Origin: Vallitalea longa
Lineage (GTDB): Bacteria; Bacillota; Clostridia; Lachnospirales; Vallitaleaceae
Direction of reading: 5' to 3'
Assembly (NCBI RefSeq): GCF_027923465.1
Contig: NZ_BRLB01000001.1
Coordinates: 992,001-1,056,000, forward strand
Length of the DNA stretch: 64,000 bases
Positions 8,858-18,808 of the stretch are shown here, in pieces; the first letter of the stretch is position 1, and every line of letters begins with the position of its first letter. The notes beneath the pieces were generated by a model. That model was not told the DNA's origin. It saw nothing but the letters and a program-made list of their open reading frames with translations, and ran no database searches. A program made the position numbers and the translations under genes.

Positions 8858-9436
8858 TTATAATATATGCTTATATATATAACTACTTGCCAAATCTCTT
8901 AAAAATAAAATATACTCTTTATCAGCACCCTTGTTACTAATAATCAAAGTAGTTACAGTATTAATAAGATTATCCAACTTACTTTCACTGATACTATCCA
9001 AATCGTAACTTTTCCTAATCATTTTATCTATCTGTTCAGTATGTCTTTTATGAAAATTAGAATACGAAAACAAATTTTCTTTTACTGATTTATCTTTGGC
9101 TTCAATTACTTCAAGTCTCAATAAATCAAATCCAATACCCTTTTTCTTTTCCATTTCTTCATATAAACAGAGTATATAATCAATAAATAACTCTTCATTT
9201 CCTATAGATGAGTCTATTAAGTTATCCAGTACATTCATAGATTCATACCATAATCTATTAAAAACTTCATACATAAGTTCTTTTTTATTAGGAAAATAAT
9301 TATACAGTGTCCCTACAGCTATATGACAATCCTTAGCTATTTTTCTCATATCTATAGCATCAAATCCTTGTTCGTTAAATATATTTATAGCCGTTTTTAT
9401 TATATTTTCCCTTAGGTCCTTAATTATTTTAGGCAT
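8858..9436 (-). CDS. TetR-family regulator, probably of the adjacent MATE gene
   Basis: 192 aa. The N-terminal helix-turn-helix covers about 10-55, with IAKDCHIAVGTLYNYFPNKKEL as its recognition region; the all-helical C-terminal ligand domain is divergent, as usual in the family. AAGGGGG precedes the ATG. It lies 12 bases downstream of the MATE exporter gene and is probably co-transcribed with it. The two ATGAAC-N2-GTTCAT operators in the MATE promoter fit autoregulated repression relieved by an exported compound. Confidence 0.88.
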   Translation of the reverse strand: MPKIIKDLRENIIKTAINIFNEQGFDAIDMRKIAKDCHIAVGTLYNYFPNKKELMYEVFNRLWYESMNVLDNLIDSSIGNEELFIDYILCLYEEMEKKKGIGFDLLRLEVIEAKDKSVKENLFSYSNFHKRHTEQIDKMIRKSYDLDSISESKLDNLINTVTTLIISNKGADKEYILFLRDLASSYIYKHIL

Positions 9437-9448
9437 TGATTTACCCCC

Positions 9449-10825
9449 TTAAGCTGCTTTTGAGATTTTTTTATCTCCATCATTCAATTTGTTTAACTCC
9501 TTATTAACAATTATACCAAGAATCATTGTTAAAATAAAGGTCATAACATCAGCTATAGGTTGTGCTGATAATACACCATTCAAATCAAATAACTTAGGTA
9601 AAATCAATAATAGTGGTATCAACATAATACCTTGCCTTGAAATAGATAGTAACGCTGCCTCCTTAGCTTTTCCAATCGCTTGAAACAACATATTAATTAC
9701 CATCGAATATCCTAATACTGGCATCGATATAGCCCATATTCTTAATCCTTTTATTGCAATATCTGCCACAACTGGTTCCGGTCTAAAAATCATGACAATA
9801 GGTCTTGCAAAAATTGTGAATACCGCAAAAACAATTACACAATAAATAGTGCTCACTTTGTTGCTTACTTTAATGGCATCTAGTACTCTTTGATATTTTT
9901 TAGCTCCATAATTATATCCTGCAACAGGTAAAAACCCCTGTGTATATCCTAATAGAGCATAAAATCCCATCATAAATATTTTAGAAACGATACCTATCGC
10001 CGCAACTGCTTCCGTACTATAACCTGTAGCTGCTTTGTTCATCAGTCCTATTGAAATACTTGCAAGTAATTGTCTTATCAATGTAGGTAACCCAATCTTA
10101 AAAACCTCGCTATATATTTTTTTGGATGGTTTGAATCTACTTAATTTCATTCTTACAACACTTTTTTTTCTTATATAATAACTAAGTAAAAATAAAGTTG
10201 TTATCCCTTGGGCAATAATAGTTGCTAAGGCAGCTCCTCCTACTCCCATGTCAAAAACAAAAATGAAAATAGGATCTAGTATGATATTAAGTACCGCTCC
10301 AAGCATTAATCCACACATTGAAGCTATTGCACTTCCCTCAGCCCTTAACATGTTATTAAGAGCCATGTTGCCTAGTATGAATGGTGCTCCAACAAATAGA
10401 ATTGAAGTATAAGCTAATGTGTAACTTAAATTATCACTGTTAGCACCGAACATATTGACAAGTGGATTCAGGAACACAAGACCACAAATTCCTAAAACAA
10501 TACCCGATATCACTGTTGTTATATATACGACAGTAATTGTTTTACTAGCTTCTTCCTTTTTACTTTCTCCTAACAATCTAGAAGTATATGAAGAACCACC
10601 AATACCAAATAGTTGACCAAATGCTACTAATATCATAAACACTGGAAATCCTACTTGTGCAGCTGACATTGCATTAGTTCCTATCCAACTAACAAACATC
10701 GTATCTACAAAATTATATACTGCATTGACCAGCATACCAATTATTGCAGGAACCGCCAACTTAGTAATTACTTTTGATACTTTTCCGACTCCTAACATTT
10801 TACTTCTTGCATCTATTTGATCCAT
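9449..10825 (-). CDS. MATE-family multidrug/cation exporter
   Basis: 458 aa from the ATG at 10825, preceded by AAAGGA; a TTG 24 bases upstream overlaps that site. About twelve transmembrane helices in two MatE repeats; the early helix segment PAIIGMLVNAVYNFVDTMFV is typical. Such proteins export cationic drugs or metabolites in exchange for Na+ or H+. The first gene of an operon with a TetR regulator, under a sigma-A-type promoter covered by the putative operators. Confidence 0.9.
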   Translation of the reverse strand: MDQIDARSKMLGVGKVSKVITKLAVPAIIGMLVNAVYNFVDTMFVSWIGTNAMSAAQVGFPVFMILVAFGQLFGIGGSSYTSRLLGESKKEEASKTITVVYITTVISGIVLGICGLVFLNPLVNMFGANSDNLSYTLAYTSILFVGAPFILGNMALNNMLRAEGSAIASMCGLMLGAVLNIILDPIFIFVFDMGVGGAALATIIAQGITTLFLLSYYIRKKSVVRMKLSRFKPSKKIYSEVFKIGLPTLIRQLLASISIGLMNKAATGYSTEAVAAIGIVSKIFMMGFYALLGYTQGFLPVAGYNYGAKKYQRVLDAIKVSNKVSTIYCVIVFAVFTIFARPIVMIFRPEPVVADIAIKGLRIWAISMPVLGYSMVINMLFQAIGKAKEAALLSISRQGIMLIPLLLILPKLFDLNGVLSAQPIADVMTFILTMILGIIVNKELNKLNDGDKKISKAA

Positions 10826-10857
10826 TTTTATCTGTCCTTTCTGTATCAATTAGTTAT

Positions 10858-10871
10858 ATGAACATGTTCAT
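10858..10871. promoter_or_regulatory. TetR-type operator O2 (ATGAACATGTTCAT)
   Basis: A perfect 14-bp palindrome in the 5' leader of the MATE gene, 32 bases before its ATG. It shares the ATGAAC-N2-GTTCAT core with the site at 10892-10911; centres are 37 bp apart. Confidence 0.75.
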
Positions 10872-10889
10872 TTAATTTCCATTAATATT

Positions 10890-10918
10890 ATTATATGAAC
10901 TTGTTCATATAAAGTCAA
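10890..10918 (-). promoter_or_regulatory. Sigma-A promoter of the MATE-TetR operon with overlapping operator O1
   Basis: On the minus strand: TTGACT (10918-10913), a 17-base spacer, then TATAAT (10895-10890). The spacer and part of the -10 are covered by TATATGAAC-TT-GTTCATATA (10892-10911), a 9-bp-arm inverted repeat with the same core as O2. A bound dimer would block RNA polymerase directly. Confidence 0.8.
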
Positions 10919-10937
10919 GAGAATTTTTATAATTTCC

Positions 10938-10966
10938 TTGACTTTTTTTACATAAGTGTGTATTCT
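10938..10966 (+). promoter_or_regulatory. Candidate promoter of the ABC exporter operon
   Basis: TTGACT, a 17-base spacer and TATTCT on the plus strand, about 140 bases before the ABC ATPase gene. Its -35 lies in a 9-bp inverted repeat (AAAGTCAAG/CTTGACTTT) with the -35 of the divergent MATE promoter, so the two promoters are arranged back to back. Confidence 0.5.
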
Positions 10967-11104
10967 GTTTATATCAACTATATACAGCATAAAGTTTCTA
11001 GTATAAGAAAAAAACTTATGTATCTAATTGAAGAATTAATCTTAATTTGTGGCATACTATTACTGATGTCACAAAAGAAAAAATACAACAAGAGGTGAGT
11101 ATAA

Positions 11105-11800
11105 ATGTTAGAAGTTAAAAATTTAACCAAACAATTTGATAAAGTCAAAGCAGTCGATGATATTAGTTTTACAGTAAACGATGGTGAGATAGCTGTATTA
11201 TTAGGTCCCAATGGTGCTGGAAAAAGTACCACCATTAAATCTATTGCTGGACTTCTTAGATATGAAGGAGATATAACAATCAATAATATGAATAACAAAA
11301 CAGTGGAAGCCAAGAGAATATTTGGATATGTACCTGAAGCTCCTGCTGTATATGATACGCTTACAATATACGAACATATCAAATTCATAGCTTCAGCTTA
11401 CAAAATAGAAAATTATGAAGAAAAAGCAAAAGAATTATTAACGACTTTTGATTTATGGGATAAAAAAGATAAGCTAGGTACGAGTTTATCAAAAGGAATG
11501 AAACAAAAAGTTAGTATCTGTTGTTCTTTATTATTAGATCCACAAGTTATCTTATTTGATGAACCTATGATCGGTCTAGATCCAAAAGCCATAAAAGAGT
11601 TAAAAGAATCTTTTGTCAAATTGAAAAAAATGAATAGGAGCATATTGATAAGCACACATATTATTGACAGTATCGAAGAAGTGTGGGATAAAGCGTTAAT
11701 TATGAAAGCAGGCAGAATCGTTTTATCTAGAACCAGAAAAGAGATAGCAACAAATAATGAAACTCTAGAAGAAATTTTCTTTGACGTAACGGAGGCATAA
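11105..11800 (+). CDS. ABC transporter ATP-binding subunit
   Basis: 231 aa. Walker A GPNGAGKST at 34-42, signature LSKGMKQKVSI, Walker B ILFDEPMIGLD, and the H-loop in STHIIDSIEE. This resembles ATPases of Firmicute exporters of the NatA/YtrB type. AGAGGTGAG precedes the ATG. The permease gene follows two bases after its stop, so the pair forms one transporter. No substrate can be assigned. Confidence 0.9.
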   Translation: MLEVKNLTKQFDKVKAVDDISFTVNDGEIAVLLGPNGAGKSTTIKSIAGLLRYEGDITINNMNNKTVEAKRIFGYVPEAPAVYDTLTIYEHIKFIASAYKIENYEEKAKELLTTFDLWDKKDKLGTSLSKGMKQKVSICCSLLLDPQVILFDEPMIGLDPKAIKELKESFVKLKKMNRSILISTHIIDSIEEVWDKALIMKAGRIVLSRTRKEIATNNETLEEIFFDVTEA

Positions 11801-11802
11801 TC

Positions 11803-13368
11803 ATGAAACCATTATTTTATATTATGAGAAGATCTTTCATAAACAGTATAAAACAAATAATCAGAAAACCTTCATATTTAATATTTTATTTATTTCTTAT
11901 TATTTTTATAGGTGGATTTTTGGTTGTCAGTTTTATCATGCCTACACAGAATGTAACAACTACTCCAAAGATTTCATTTGAATTGATATCAGCTATGTTT
12001 GTATTGATAATAACTTATTTTCAATTGAATCAAGGTATAGAAAAAGGAAGTAGTTTTTTCAGACAGTCAGACGTTAATATGGTATTTACCGCTCCAATAT
12101 CCAGTAAAAAAGTTTTAATATATGGATTCATCAAACAGATGCTTGCAACATTTTTAATGATATTATTTATAATATTCCAGATACCTAACTTAAAGAATTA
12201 TTACCCTATATCGACAGTTGGAATTGTCATAATCATTTTCTCCGTATTTGCTTTGTTTTTCAGCATGTCCCTTATTTCTTTGATTATATATTCGTATACA
12301 TCAAAAAGAAAAAGCTATAGAACATGGGCAAAAAGAATCATAAACGGTATCTATATCGCTTTTATCACTTGGTTCATAGTAGTCCTACTTAATGTTAAAG
12401 ATGTATTAACCGCAGCGGGAAATGTTATGGAAAGCAAGTTATTTAATGCGATTCCTGTAGTAGGTTGGTTTAAGGTAGTCTTATCTTATTCAGCTAAAGA
12501 ATTAGATAGAACTTTTTATCTTAATGTTATATTTATAGTATTAACAATAGTATTACTTATAGTATTATTATATAATCTTAACACTGATTATTATGAAGAT
12601 GTACTTGGTGCTACTATAAGAAAAGAAAAATTATATGCTGCCAAGAAATCCGGTAAAGCAGTTAGAGAAATAAAAGCTGATAAAATCAAACAAGTTAATC
12701 AAGGATTCGGTTCAGGAGGAGCTAAAGCTATATTTTATAAGCACCTTATAGAATACCGTAAAAATGGTTTTTTCTTTATCGGTAAAGATACCATCGCTGT
12801 AGTAGTTTTCGGTATAGCTTCAAGATATTTTATGCCTGATTCAACTATGACAACTGTACTTTATTTCAGTATTTATATGCTTTTAATCTATTCTATGCAA
12901 GGTAAATGGATTGAAGAAATGAAGTTGCATTATATATATTTGATTCCTGCTAATTCCATTCAGAAGATATTCTATGGAACACTAGCCAATCATCTTAAAA
13001 ACTTGGTTGATGGGATTATATTATTTGCTATTGCAGGATTCATGTTCAAAGCTGATATCATAACAATCATATTAAGTGCTCTGACATATACCACATTCGG
13101 TTCATTGTTCGTATATAATGAGGTATTGGCTAGAAGGCTTTTCGGAGCTAAACATAGCAAAGTATTTAAGCTCATAATGAAATTAATACTTATTGTAGTT
13201 ATTATAACTCCAGGTATAGTTGCAGGTTCCGTAATAGGATTTATGTTCTTTAAAGGAACTGTATATTCTATATACGTTAATTATTTTATTATGATAGCCT
13301 ATAACATTCTGATTTCATTTTTATTATTATTATCAGGTAAAAGAGTATTTGAAATTTCCGAAATCTAA
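11803..13368 (+). CDS. ABC exporter permease subunit
   Basis: 521 aa with about twelve predicted transmembrane helices and a cytoplasmic loop rich in Lys/Arg around residues 275-305. It looks like the large 'putative ABC exporter' permeases found beside NatA-like ATPases. GGAGG in the end of the ATPase gene serves as ribosome site. Its stop codon lies inside a bidirectional terminator shared with the convergent ppk gene. Substrate unknown. Confidence 0.8.
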   Translation: MKPLFYIMRRSFINSIKQIIRKPSYLIFYLFLIIFIGGFLVVSFIMPTQNVTTTPKISFELISAMFVLIITYFQLNQGIEKGSSFFRQSDVNMVFTAPISSKKVLIYGFIKQMLATFLMILFIIFQIPNLKNYYPISTVGIVIIIFSVFALFFSMSLISLIIYSYTSKRKSYRTWAKRIINGIYIAFITWFIVVLLNVKDVLTAAGNVMESKLFNAIPVVGWFKVVLSYSAKELDRTFYLNVIFIVLTIVLLIVLLYNLNTDYYEDVLGATIRKEKLYAAKKSGKAVREIKADKIKQVNQGFGSGGAKAIFYKHLIEYRKNGFFFIGKDTIAVVVFGIASRYFMPDSTMTTVLYFSIYMLLIYSMQGKWIEEMKLHYIYLIPANSIQKIFYGTLANHLKNLVDGIILFAIAGFMFKADIITIILSALTYTTFGSLFVYNEVLARRLFGAKHSKVFKLIMKLILIVVIITPGIVAGSVIGFMFFKGTVYSIYVNYFIMIAYNILISFLLLLSGKRVFEISEI

Positions 13369-13394
13369 AATAAGGGACATTATGTCCCTTATTT
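13368..13394. terminator. Bidirectional terminator between ABC permease and ppk1
   Basis: An 11-bp perfect stem (AAATAAGGGAC/GTCCCTTATTT) with loop ATTAT. It overlaps the stop codons of both converging genes, with A-runs on one side and T-runs on the other. Confidence 0.85.
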
Positions 13395-15506
13395 ATTATC
13401 TTTTGTAATAGGAATGAATATATCATGTTCTTTCTCTACTGTATATTCTTTCATAGTATTTTGAGCTGTTTTAGCAAAGTATTCTTGTGAATTAAGGATT
13501 TTTTTACCTTTTTTATTTATTTTTACATATTCCCCTTGCCTGTCTTTTGTTTTAGCTTTCACATTATCTTTTAACATTATTTTCAGTATATCTATAATTC
13601 TTTCTTTAATTCGCTGATCTTCAATAGGAAACATCAACTCAACTCTTCTATTGAGGTTTCTAGGCATCCAATCTGCGCTGGATAGATATACTTCTTCATT
13701 TTTATCATTATAAAAATAGAATATCCTACTATGTTCTAGATATCTTCCTACGATACTTCTAACTGTAATATTATCACTTACTCCATCAATACAAGGTATT
13801 ATATCACATATACCCCTAACAATAAGTTCTATTTCAACTCCCGCAGAAGATGCTTTATATAGAGCTTTCATGATACCGGGATCACATATCGAATTCATTT
13901 TAACAATTATTTTTGATTTTTTACCCAATATTGCGTTATTGGCTTCTCTTTCAATCAGCATCATGAATTTTTTTCTAAGTCCCGTTGGTGCCATTGTAAG
14001 CTTATTAAGTTTTGGTGGCTCAGAATATCCTGATAAAGTATTAAATACCGCAGAAGTATCGGCTCCTATTTTTTCATTACAAGTGAGTATTCCCATATCT
14101 GTATATAATTTAGCTGTTATATCATTATAATTACCTGTCCCAAGGTGTACGTATCTTCTTATGCCATCCTCTTCCATTCTAACTATCAACGTAATTTTAC
14201 AATGGGTTTTTAATCCAACTAAGCCATATATGACATGACAACCTGACTTTTCAAGTCTCCTTGCCCATTGAATATTATTTTCCTCATCAAATCGAGCTTT
14301 CAGCTCAACTAAAACAGTTACTTGTTTACCAGATTCTGCTGCTTCAGCTAAAGCTTTGATAATTGGTGATTGTCCACTTACACGATATAGGGTTTGCTTT
14401 ATAGCCAAAACCTTCTCATCTGCAGCTGCTTTTTTAATCAATGATACAACCGGTGTGAAAGATTCATATGGATGGTGTAGAAAAACGTCTCTTTTTCTTA
14501 TTACTTCAAAAATGTCTTCTTCTCCTAGCAAATCCTTTGGAGTACTAGGTGTATAATTATCATATTTCAAATGATTAAATCCTTTCAGATCGTACAGCTT
14601 CATTAGAAATGTTAAATCTAAAGGACCATTTATATAATATATGTCTTTATTATGAATTGTCAAAGACTTTTTCAATATATTTATAAGTCGTTCATCCATG
14701 TCATCGGAAACTTCTAATCTTATAGCTTCTCCCCATTTTCTCTTCTTAACAGATTTTTCTATCTCTATCAATAGATCTTGTGTATCTTCTTCATCTATAG
14801 ATAGGTCCGCATTTCTTGTTATTCTATAGGGATAAGTACATATTACTTTGAACCCGACGAATAATCTTTGCATAAACAGCTTCATGACATCTTCTAATAA
14901 TATGAAATCAGTATATTTGTTTCCATTATTAGGTATTTCTATAAATCTTGACAGAACAGCTGGTACTTGCACAGTCGCAAATACTTCTTCTCCACTTCTT
15001 TTGATTAATATAGCAAGATTCAAACTTTTATTGAGTATTAATGGAAAAGGTCTACTTGAATCAACTGCCAAAGGAGTAAGTACAGGATATATAACTTCTG
15101 TAAAATATTCTTCTAGATAATTCTTTTGTTTGTCGTTTAAATCTTTTATATGTATAAGATTTATACCTTTTGTCTTAAGATGAGGGACAATTGAACGTTT
15201 GTAATGGCTATATTGTTCATCTACTAATTTATGTGTTCTAGCAGATATTCTTTTCAGTTGTTGCTTTTGTGTTAGTCCTGATATATCAGGTTTATTATAG
15301 CCTACATTCAACTGTTCCTTTAATGAGGCTACTCTTACCATAATGAATTCATCTAAATTAGAACTGACTATAGACATAAATTTAATTCTTTCAAATAATG
15401 GATTATCAGAATTTTTTGCCTCATCAAGTACTCTTTGATTGAACTCCAACCAACTTAATTCTCTATTTTCAAAATATAAAGGATTATCAAATGTATTTTC
15501 CACCAT
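13389..15506 (-). CDS. ppk1: Polyphosphate kinase (PPK1)
   Basis: 705 aa, normal length for PPK1, which reversibly polymerises the gamma-phosphate of ATP into polyphosphate. Visible landmarks are the N-terminal FENRELSWLEFNQRVL, the conserved KARFDEENNIQWARRLE segment, and VHLGTGNYND carrying the autophosphorylated histidine. The C-terminal domain holds SSADWMPRNLNRRVELMFPI. AAAGGGATG precedes the ATG at some distance. No exopolyphosphatase gene is next to it. Confidence 0.95.
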   Translation of the reverse strand: MVENTFDNPLYFENRELSWLEFNQRVLDEAKNSDNPLFERIKFMSIVSSNLDEFIMVRVASLKEQLNVGYNKPDISGLTQKQQLKRISARTHKLVDEQYSHYKRSIVPHLKTKGINLIHIKDLNDKQKNYLEEYFTEVIYPVLTPLAVDSSRPFPLILNKSLNLAILIKRSGEEVFATVQVPAVLSRFIEIPNNGNKYTDFILLEDVMKLFMQRLFVGFKVICTYPYRITRNADLSIDEEDTQDLLIEIEKSVKKRKWGEAIRLEVSDDMDERLINILKKSLTIHNKDIYYINGPLDLTFLMKLYDLKGFNHLKYDNYTPSTPKDLLGEEDIFEVIRKRDVFLHHPYESFTPVVSLIKKAAADEKVLAIKQTLYRVSGQSPIIKALAEAAESGKQVTVLVELKARFDEENNIQWARRLEKSGCHVIYGLVGLKTHCKITLIVRMEEDGIRRYVHLGTGNYNDITAKLYTDMGILTCNEKIGADTSAVFNTLSGYSEPPKLNKLTMAPTGLRKKFMMLIEREANNAILGKKSKIIVKMNSICDPGIMKALYKASSAGVEIELIVRGICDIIPCIDGVSDNITVRSIVGRYLEHSRIFYFYNDKNEEVYLSSADWMPRNLNRRVELMFPIEDQRIKERIIDILKIMLKDNVKAKTKDRQGEYVKINKKGKKILNSQEYFAKTAQNTMKEYTVEKEHDIFIPITKDNK

Positions 15507-15798
15507 AACTAACTACATCCCTTTCATAACCTATATTCACGACCCTAATCTATGCTGAAAAGTAGTACTTTCTATTATATTAAATATTATCTCCAATAAT
15601 CTATTAAATATCTATTATATTGTATTACTATTAACATTCACTTGTTCTTTATTATACCATATTATTTTAATTTATAAGTTCAGTAATTTATATTTATTTT
15701 TCTTTATTATATGATATAATAAATTTATCACAAATAACTATAACATTATTTCAGTTTATAGATCATCCAAATATATATATCTTAAGGAGCTTTTTATT

Positions 15799-17628
15799 AT
15801 GAATAATGAAAATATAAATGAGTTTTTGTCTTTTATATTATCCCGGATCAAAAAATTAAATAATGAAAACTCCACTAAATCATCAAGACAGGAAAAAGAT
15901 TTTTCTTATACTAATCCCGTTCTTGTTAATATGCTGAAGCATATGGACAACGGAATAATAGTGACGAATCATAATAATCATATATTGCTTATGAATTCTG
16001 AAGCCAAAAGAGCTTTCAACCTACATAATGGTGATTATGATATCAAAGATATCACTTCACTGATTCAACAGAAAAACATTACATCTATAAAGCAAACCAA
16101 CGATAGTGAATATACTTTTACATATCCCAATAATAAAATCAAAACATATATTATAAAAATCAATAGTCTACCTGATTCCACTTTAATGATAACTCTAAAA
16201 AACAAGACTGATATTATAGATCTCATGCAACAATTAGAAGTATCCCAGTTAAAATACAATCTTCTTGTTAATAACACGCCCGATGTCTTGGTTCAGCTGA
16301 ATAAAAAAGGTGATATTACATATCTAAATTGTGGGTTAACGAAAGATATCAAAATTGATTCTAATAAATATATCAATCAGAATATATTTGAGGTATTACC
16401 TATAGATTTTGCTAGACAAGCGAAAAAGACATTGACTAAAGTCTTATCCAGTTATAATCCGAGTTCATTCAAATCTAATATATCAATAGATGGAAAAGAT
16501 TATTATTTTATAATCAGGATGTATCCTGATATAGATGAACATGTTATGTGCCTTGCAAGAGATATTTCTGAGAAAAAAACAATAGAGAGCAAATTGGAAT
16601 ATCTAAATATATATGATCCTCTTACAGAATTATTCAATAGGGCATATTTTGAAAACAAACTACAATATTATAATGACCCCGCTTTTTTACCTATGGGACT
16701 TGTCATATGCGATCTTAACAGCCTAAAGCTGGTTAATGATACCCTGGGACATTCTTTTGGAGACACCATAATAAAAGAATCAGCCAAAATAATTAAAGAA
16801 CCTCTTAGTACGTATGAAGAAGCTTGTAGAATAGGTGGAGATGAATTCGCTATATTCTTCCCAAACTGTAGTAGATCTTTACTGGAAAAATACAAAACGA
16901 CTCTTCTAGACAAACTAAACGCCTATAACTTATCTAATCCCCGATTACCTCTTAGTTTTTCAATAGGGTACAGCTTGAAGGAAACAGTAGATACTGATAT
17001 GGAAACTATATTTATTGCCGCAGACAATAATATGTATCATGAGAAACTATTACAAGGCATAAAAAACAGAAACAACATGGTTCAAGGGTTAATTAAATCT
17101 CTATCCACTAAAGAATATAAAAATGAAGATGCCAAGAAATTCTTACTTGAAAATGTTTTAAAACTAGCAAGAGCTGTTAATTATCCTGAACATAATATTG
17201 ATAATCTGAAATTATTTGTCAGTTTCCATGACCTAGGTCAAGTAAGCATACCAAATAATATATTATATAAAACCGAACCTTTAACTAATGAGGAATTAGA
17301 AATCATTAAAAGGCATAGTGAAGTTGGTTATAAGATATCTCTATCAATACCTAATCTCTTTCATATTGCTGATCTTATATTAAAACATCACGAATGGTAT
17401 AATGGCGAAGGTTACCCCCTTAATATAAAAGGAGAAAACATACCTTTAGAATGCCGTATATTTTCAGTTGTAGAAAGTTATACTGCAATGATTACTGATA
17501 AACCTTATAGAAAAGCTATATCCATCGAAAAAGCTATCAGTGAATTAGAACATTGTGCAGGTAAACAATTTGATCCTTACATAGTTGATAAATTTATAGA
17601 GATAATTAAAGAGGAGCTGGATTCATAA
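15799..17628 (+). CDS. PAS-GGDEF-HD-GYP cyclic-di-GMP signalling protein
   Basis: 609 aa with AAGGAG before the start. Two PAS-like regions (about 45-135 and 145-255) precede a GGDEF domain with an intact RIGGDEF active site at 346-350; no RxxD inhibitory site is seen just before it. The C-terminal HD-GYP region has the HD pair at 477-478, KRH, HHEWYNGEGYP (GYP at 538-540) and a FDP motif. Three canonical residues differ: the first histidine region reads NEDAKK where T-x-x-HSxRV is usual, HDIGK is HDLGQ, and the later ADxxDA is VESYTA. Cyclase activity seems likely; phosphodiesterase activity is uncertain. No membrane segment, so cytoplasmic. Confidence 0.88.
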   Translation: MNNENINEFLSFILSRIKKLNNENSTKSSRQEKDFSYTNPVLVNMLKHMDNGIIVTNHNNHILLMNSEAKRAFNLHNGDYDIKDITSLIQQKNITSIKQTNDSEYTFTYPNNKIKTYIIKINSLPDSTLMITLKNKTDIIDLMQQLEVSQLKYNLLVNNTPDVLVQLNKKGDITYLNCGLTKDIKIDSNKYINQNIFEVLPIDFARQAKKTLTKVLSSYNPSSFKSNISIDGKDYYFIIRMYPDIDEHVMCLARDISEKKTIESKLEYLNIYDPLTELFNRAYFENKLQYYNDPAFLPMGLVICDLNSLKLVNDTLGHSFGDTIIKESAKIIKEPLSTYEEACRIGGDEFAIFFPNCSRSLLEKYKTTLLDKLNAYNLSNPRLPLSFSIGYSLKETVDTDMETIFIAADNNMYHEKLLQGIKNRNNMVQGLIKSLSTKEYKNEDAKKFLLENVLKLARAVNYPEHNIDNLKLFVSFHDLGQVSIPNNILYKTEPLTNEELEIIKRHSEVGYKISLSIPNLFHIADLILKHHEWYNGEGYPLNIKGENIPLECRIFSVVESYTAMITDKPYRKAISIEKAISELEHCAGKQFDPYIVDKFIEIIKEELDS

Positions 17629-18792
17629 TATAACCACTAGCTCCTCTAATAAACTTTTAATCAACATTTCGTCTTCCTTGATTTCCAATCTTGTTCTTTT
17701 TAATTTATTCTTTATCAATGTAAAGAATTGTTCAAAAGTATATATTCTGAATCTCTCTAATTTCAACTTTTTACCAAAATGCTCCAGAAGATATATTACG
17801 AAATCACAATAATCCCATTTATCTTTTATACCAAGTCTTTTAGCTAATCTAGGGATTACGTCTTCCAGTATAGCCCTATTGACTGATTTGTTTCTTAGAT
17901 TGCCTAATCTACAATATTTTTCTTTATCTTTTACTTGGATAATTTTTTCGATGAAATACGTCTCATCTTTATCAATATCAATATAGAAATGATTTCCCTT
18001 TAAACCTTTTACTCTTCTAATGGTATCAAAGTAGCCTAAATTAATATTATAATTGGCTTTATTATTATCAAATTCTAATATTCCTCCTAAATTCTCTGAA
18101 GGAGCTATTTCAAATACATTGATATCTTTTAGATCAGATTTTTTATCCAATCCGAATCCCTTGATTTTTATTACAATTATATTCTTGTATCCTCTATCTA
18201 TCAACATACTCATAGGTGAATTATTATAAAACCCACCATCCAAGTATCTTATACCATGTAATCTTTCATTCTTGAATACAGGTAAATAAGAACTGGCTAA
18301 TAGAAAATCATGTAACCTACCTTTTTCTATATCTGAAATAAATAATTCTAGAGGTTTCCTATCCGATAAAGAAATAGTAACTAAACCGAATTCAATTTCA
18401 GATGATCTAACTTTTTCTTCATCTACAGCTTCTGCTATCATTTTTTTTAATGGAGTCACATCAACTCCTCTATCAATAATTACTTGAATTATTCTATTAA
18501 ATATCTTTTTGAAATCTAAATCTTTGAAATCTAATTTGGTTATTCTTTCTAATAAATCATCTTCAACATCAATAACATGTGAATATTTTATATTTTCCCA
18601 GAGTTCAACGGCTTTATCAAGGTCATCTTGTACTACAAAAACACCATTAAGTGCACCTACTGATGTACCAACTACTGCTTTTATATTGACATCTAATTCT
18701 TTTAAAGCTCTCAAAGCTCCTATCTGATAGGCACCTTTGGCTCCTCCACCTTCTAGTACGACTCCGTATTTTCTATTTACGTCTATTCTCAA
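17623..18792 (-). CDS. Patatin-like phospholipase
   Basis: About 389 aa from a TTG at 18792 preceded by GGAG; an ATG at 18843 gives 17 more residues but overlaps the upstream gene and lacks a clear site. The patatin fold is shown by the oxyanion motif GGGAKGAYQIGA, the nucleophile elbow GTSVG, and the catalytic Asp in YLDGGFYNN. These are cytoplasmic acyl hydrolases of phospholipids. The C-terminal 150 residues are unassigned. The 3' end overlaps that of the convergent GGDEF gene by six bases. It ends a six-gene envelope block that includes two glycolipid glycosyltransferases. Confidence 0.88.
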   Translation of the reverse strand: MRIDVNRKYGVVLEGGGAKGAYQIGALRALKELDVNIKAVVGTSVGALNGVFVVQDDLDKAVELWENIKYSHVIDVEDDLLERITKLDFKDLDFKKIFNRIIQVIIDRGVDVTPLKKMIAEAVDEEKVRSSEIEFGLVTISLSDRKPLELFISDIEKGRLHDFLLASSYLPVFKNERLHGIRYLDGGFYNNSPMSMLIDRGYKNIIVIKIKGFGLDKKSDLKDINVFEIAPSENLGGILEFDNNKANYNINLGYFDTIRRVKGLKGNHFYIDIDKDETYFIEKIIQVKDKEKYCRLGNLRNKSVNRAILEDVIPRLAKRLGIKDKWDYCDFVIYLLEHFGKKLKLERFRIYTFEQFFTLIKNKLKRTRLEIKEDEMLIKSLLEELVVIL

Positions 18793-18808
18793 GTTATCAA
18801 CTCCAACA

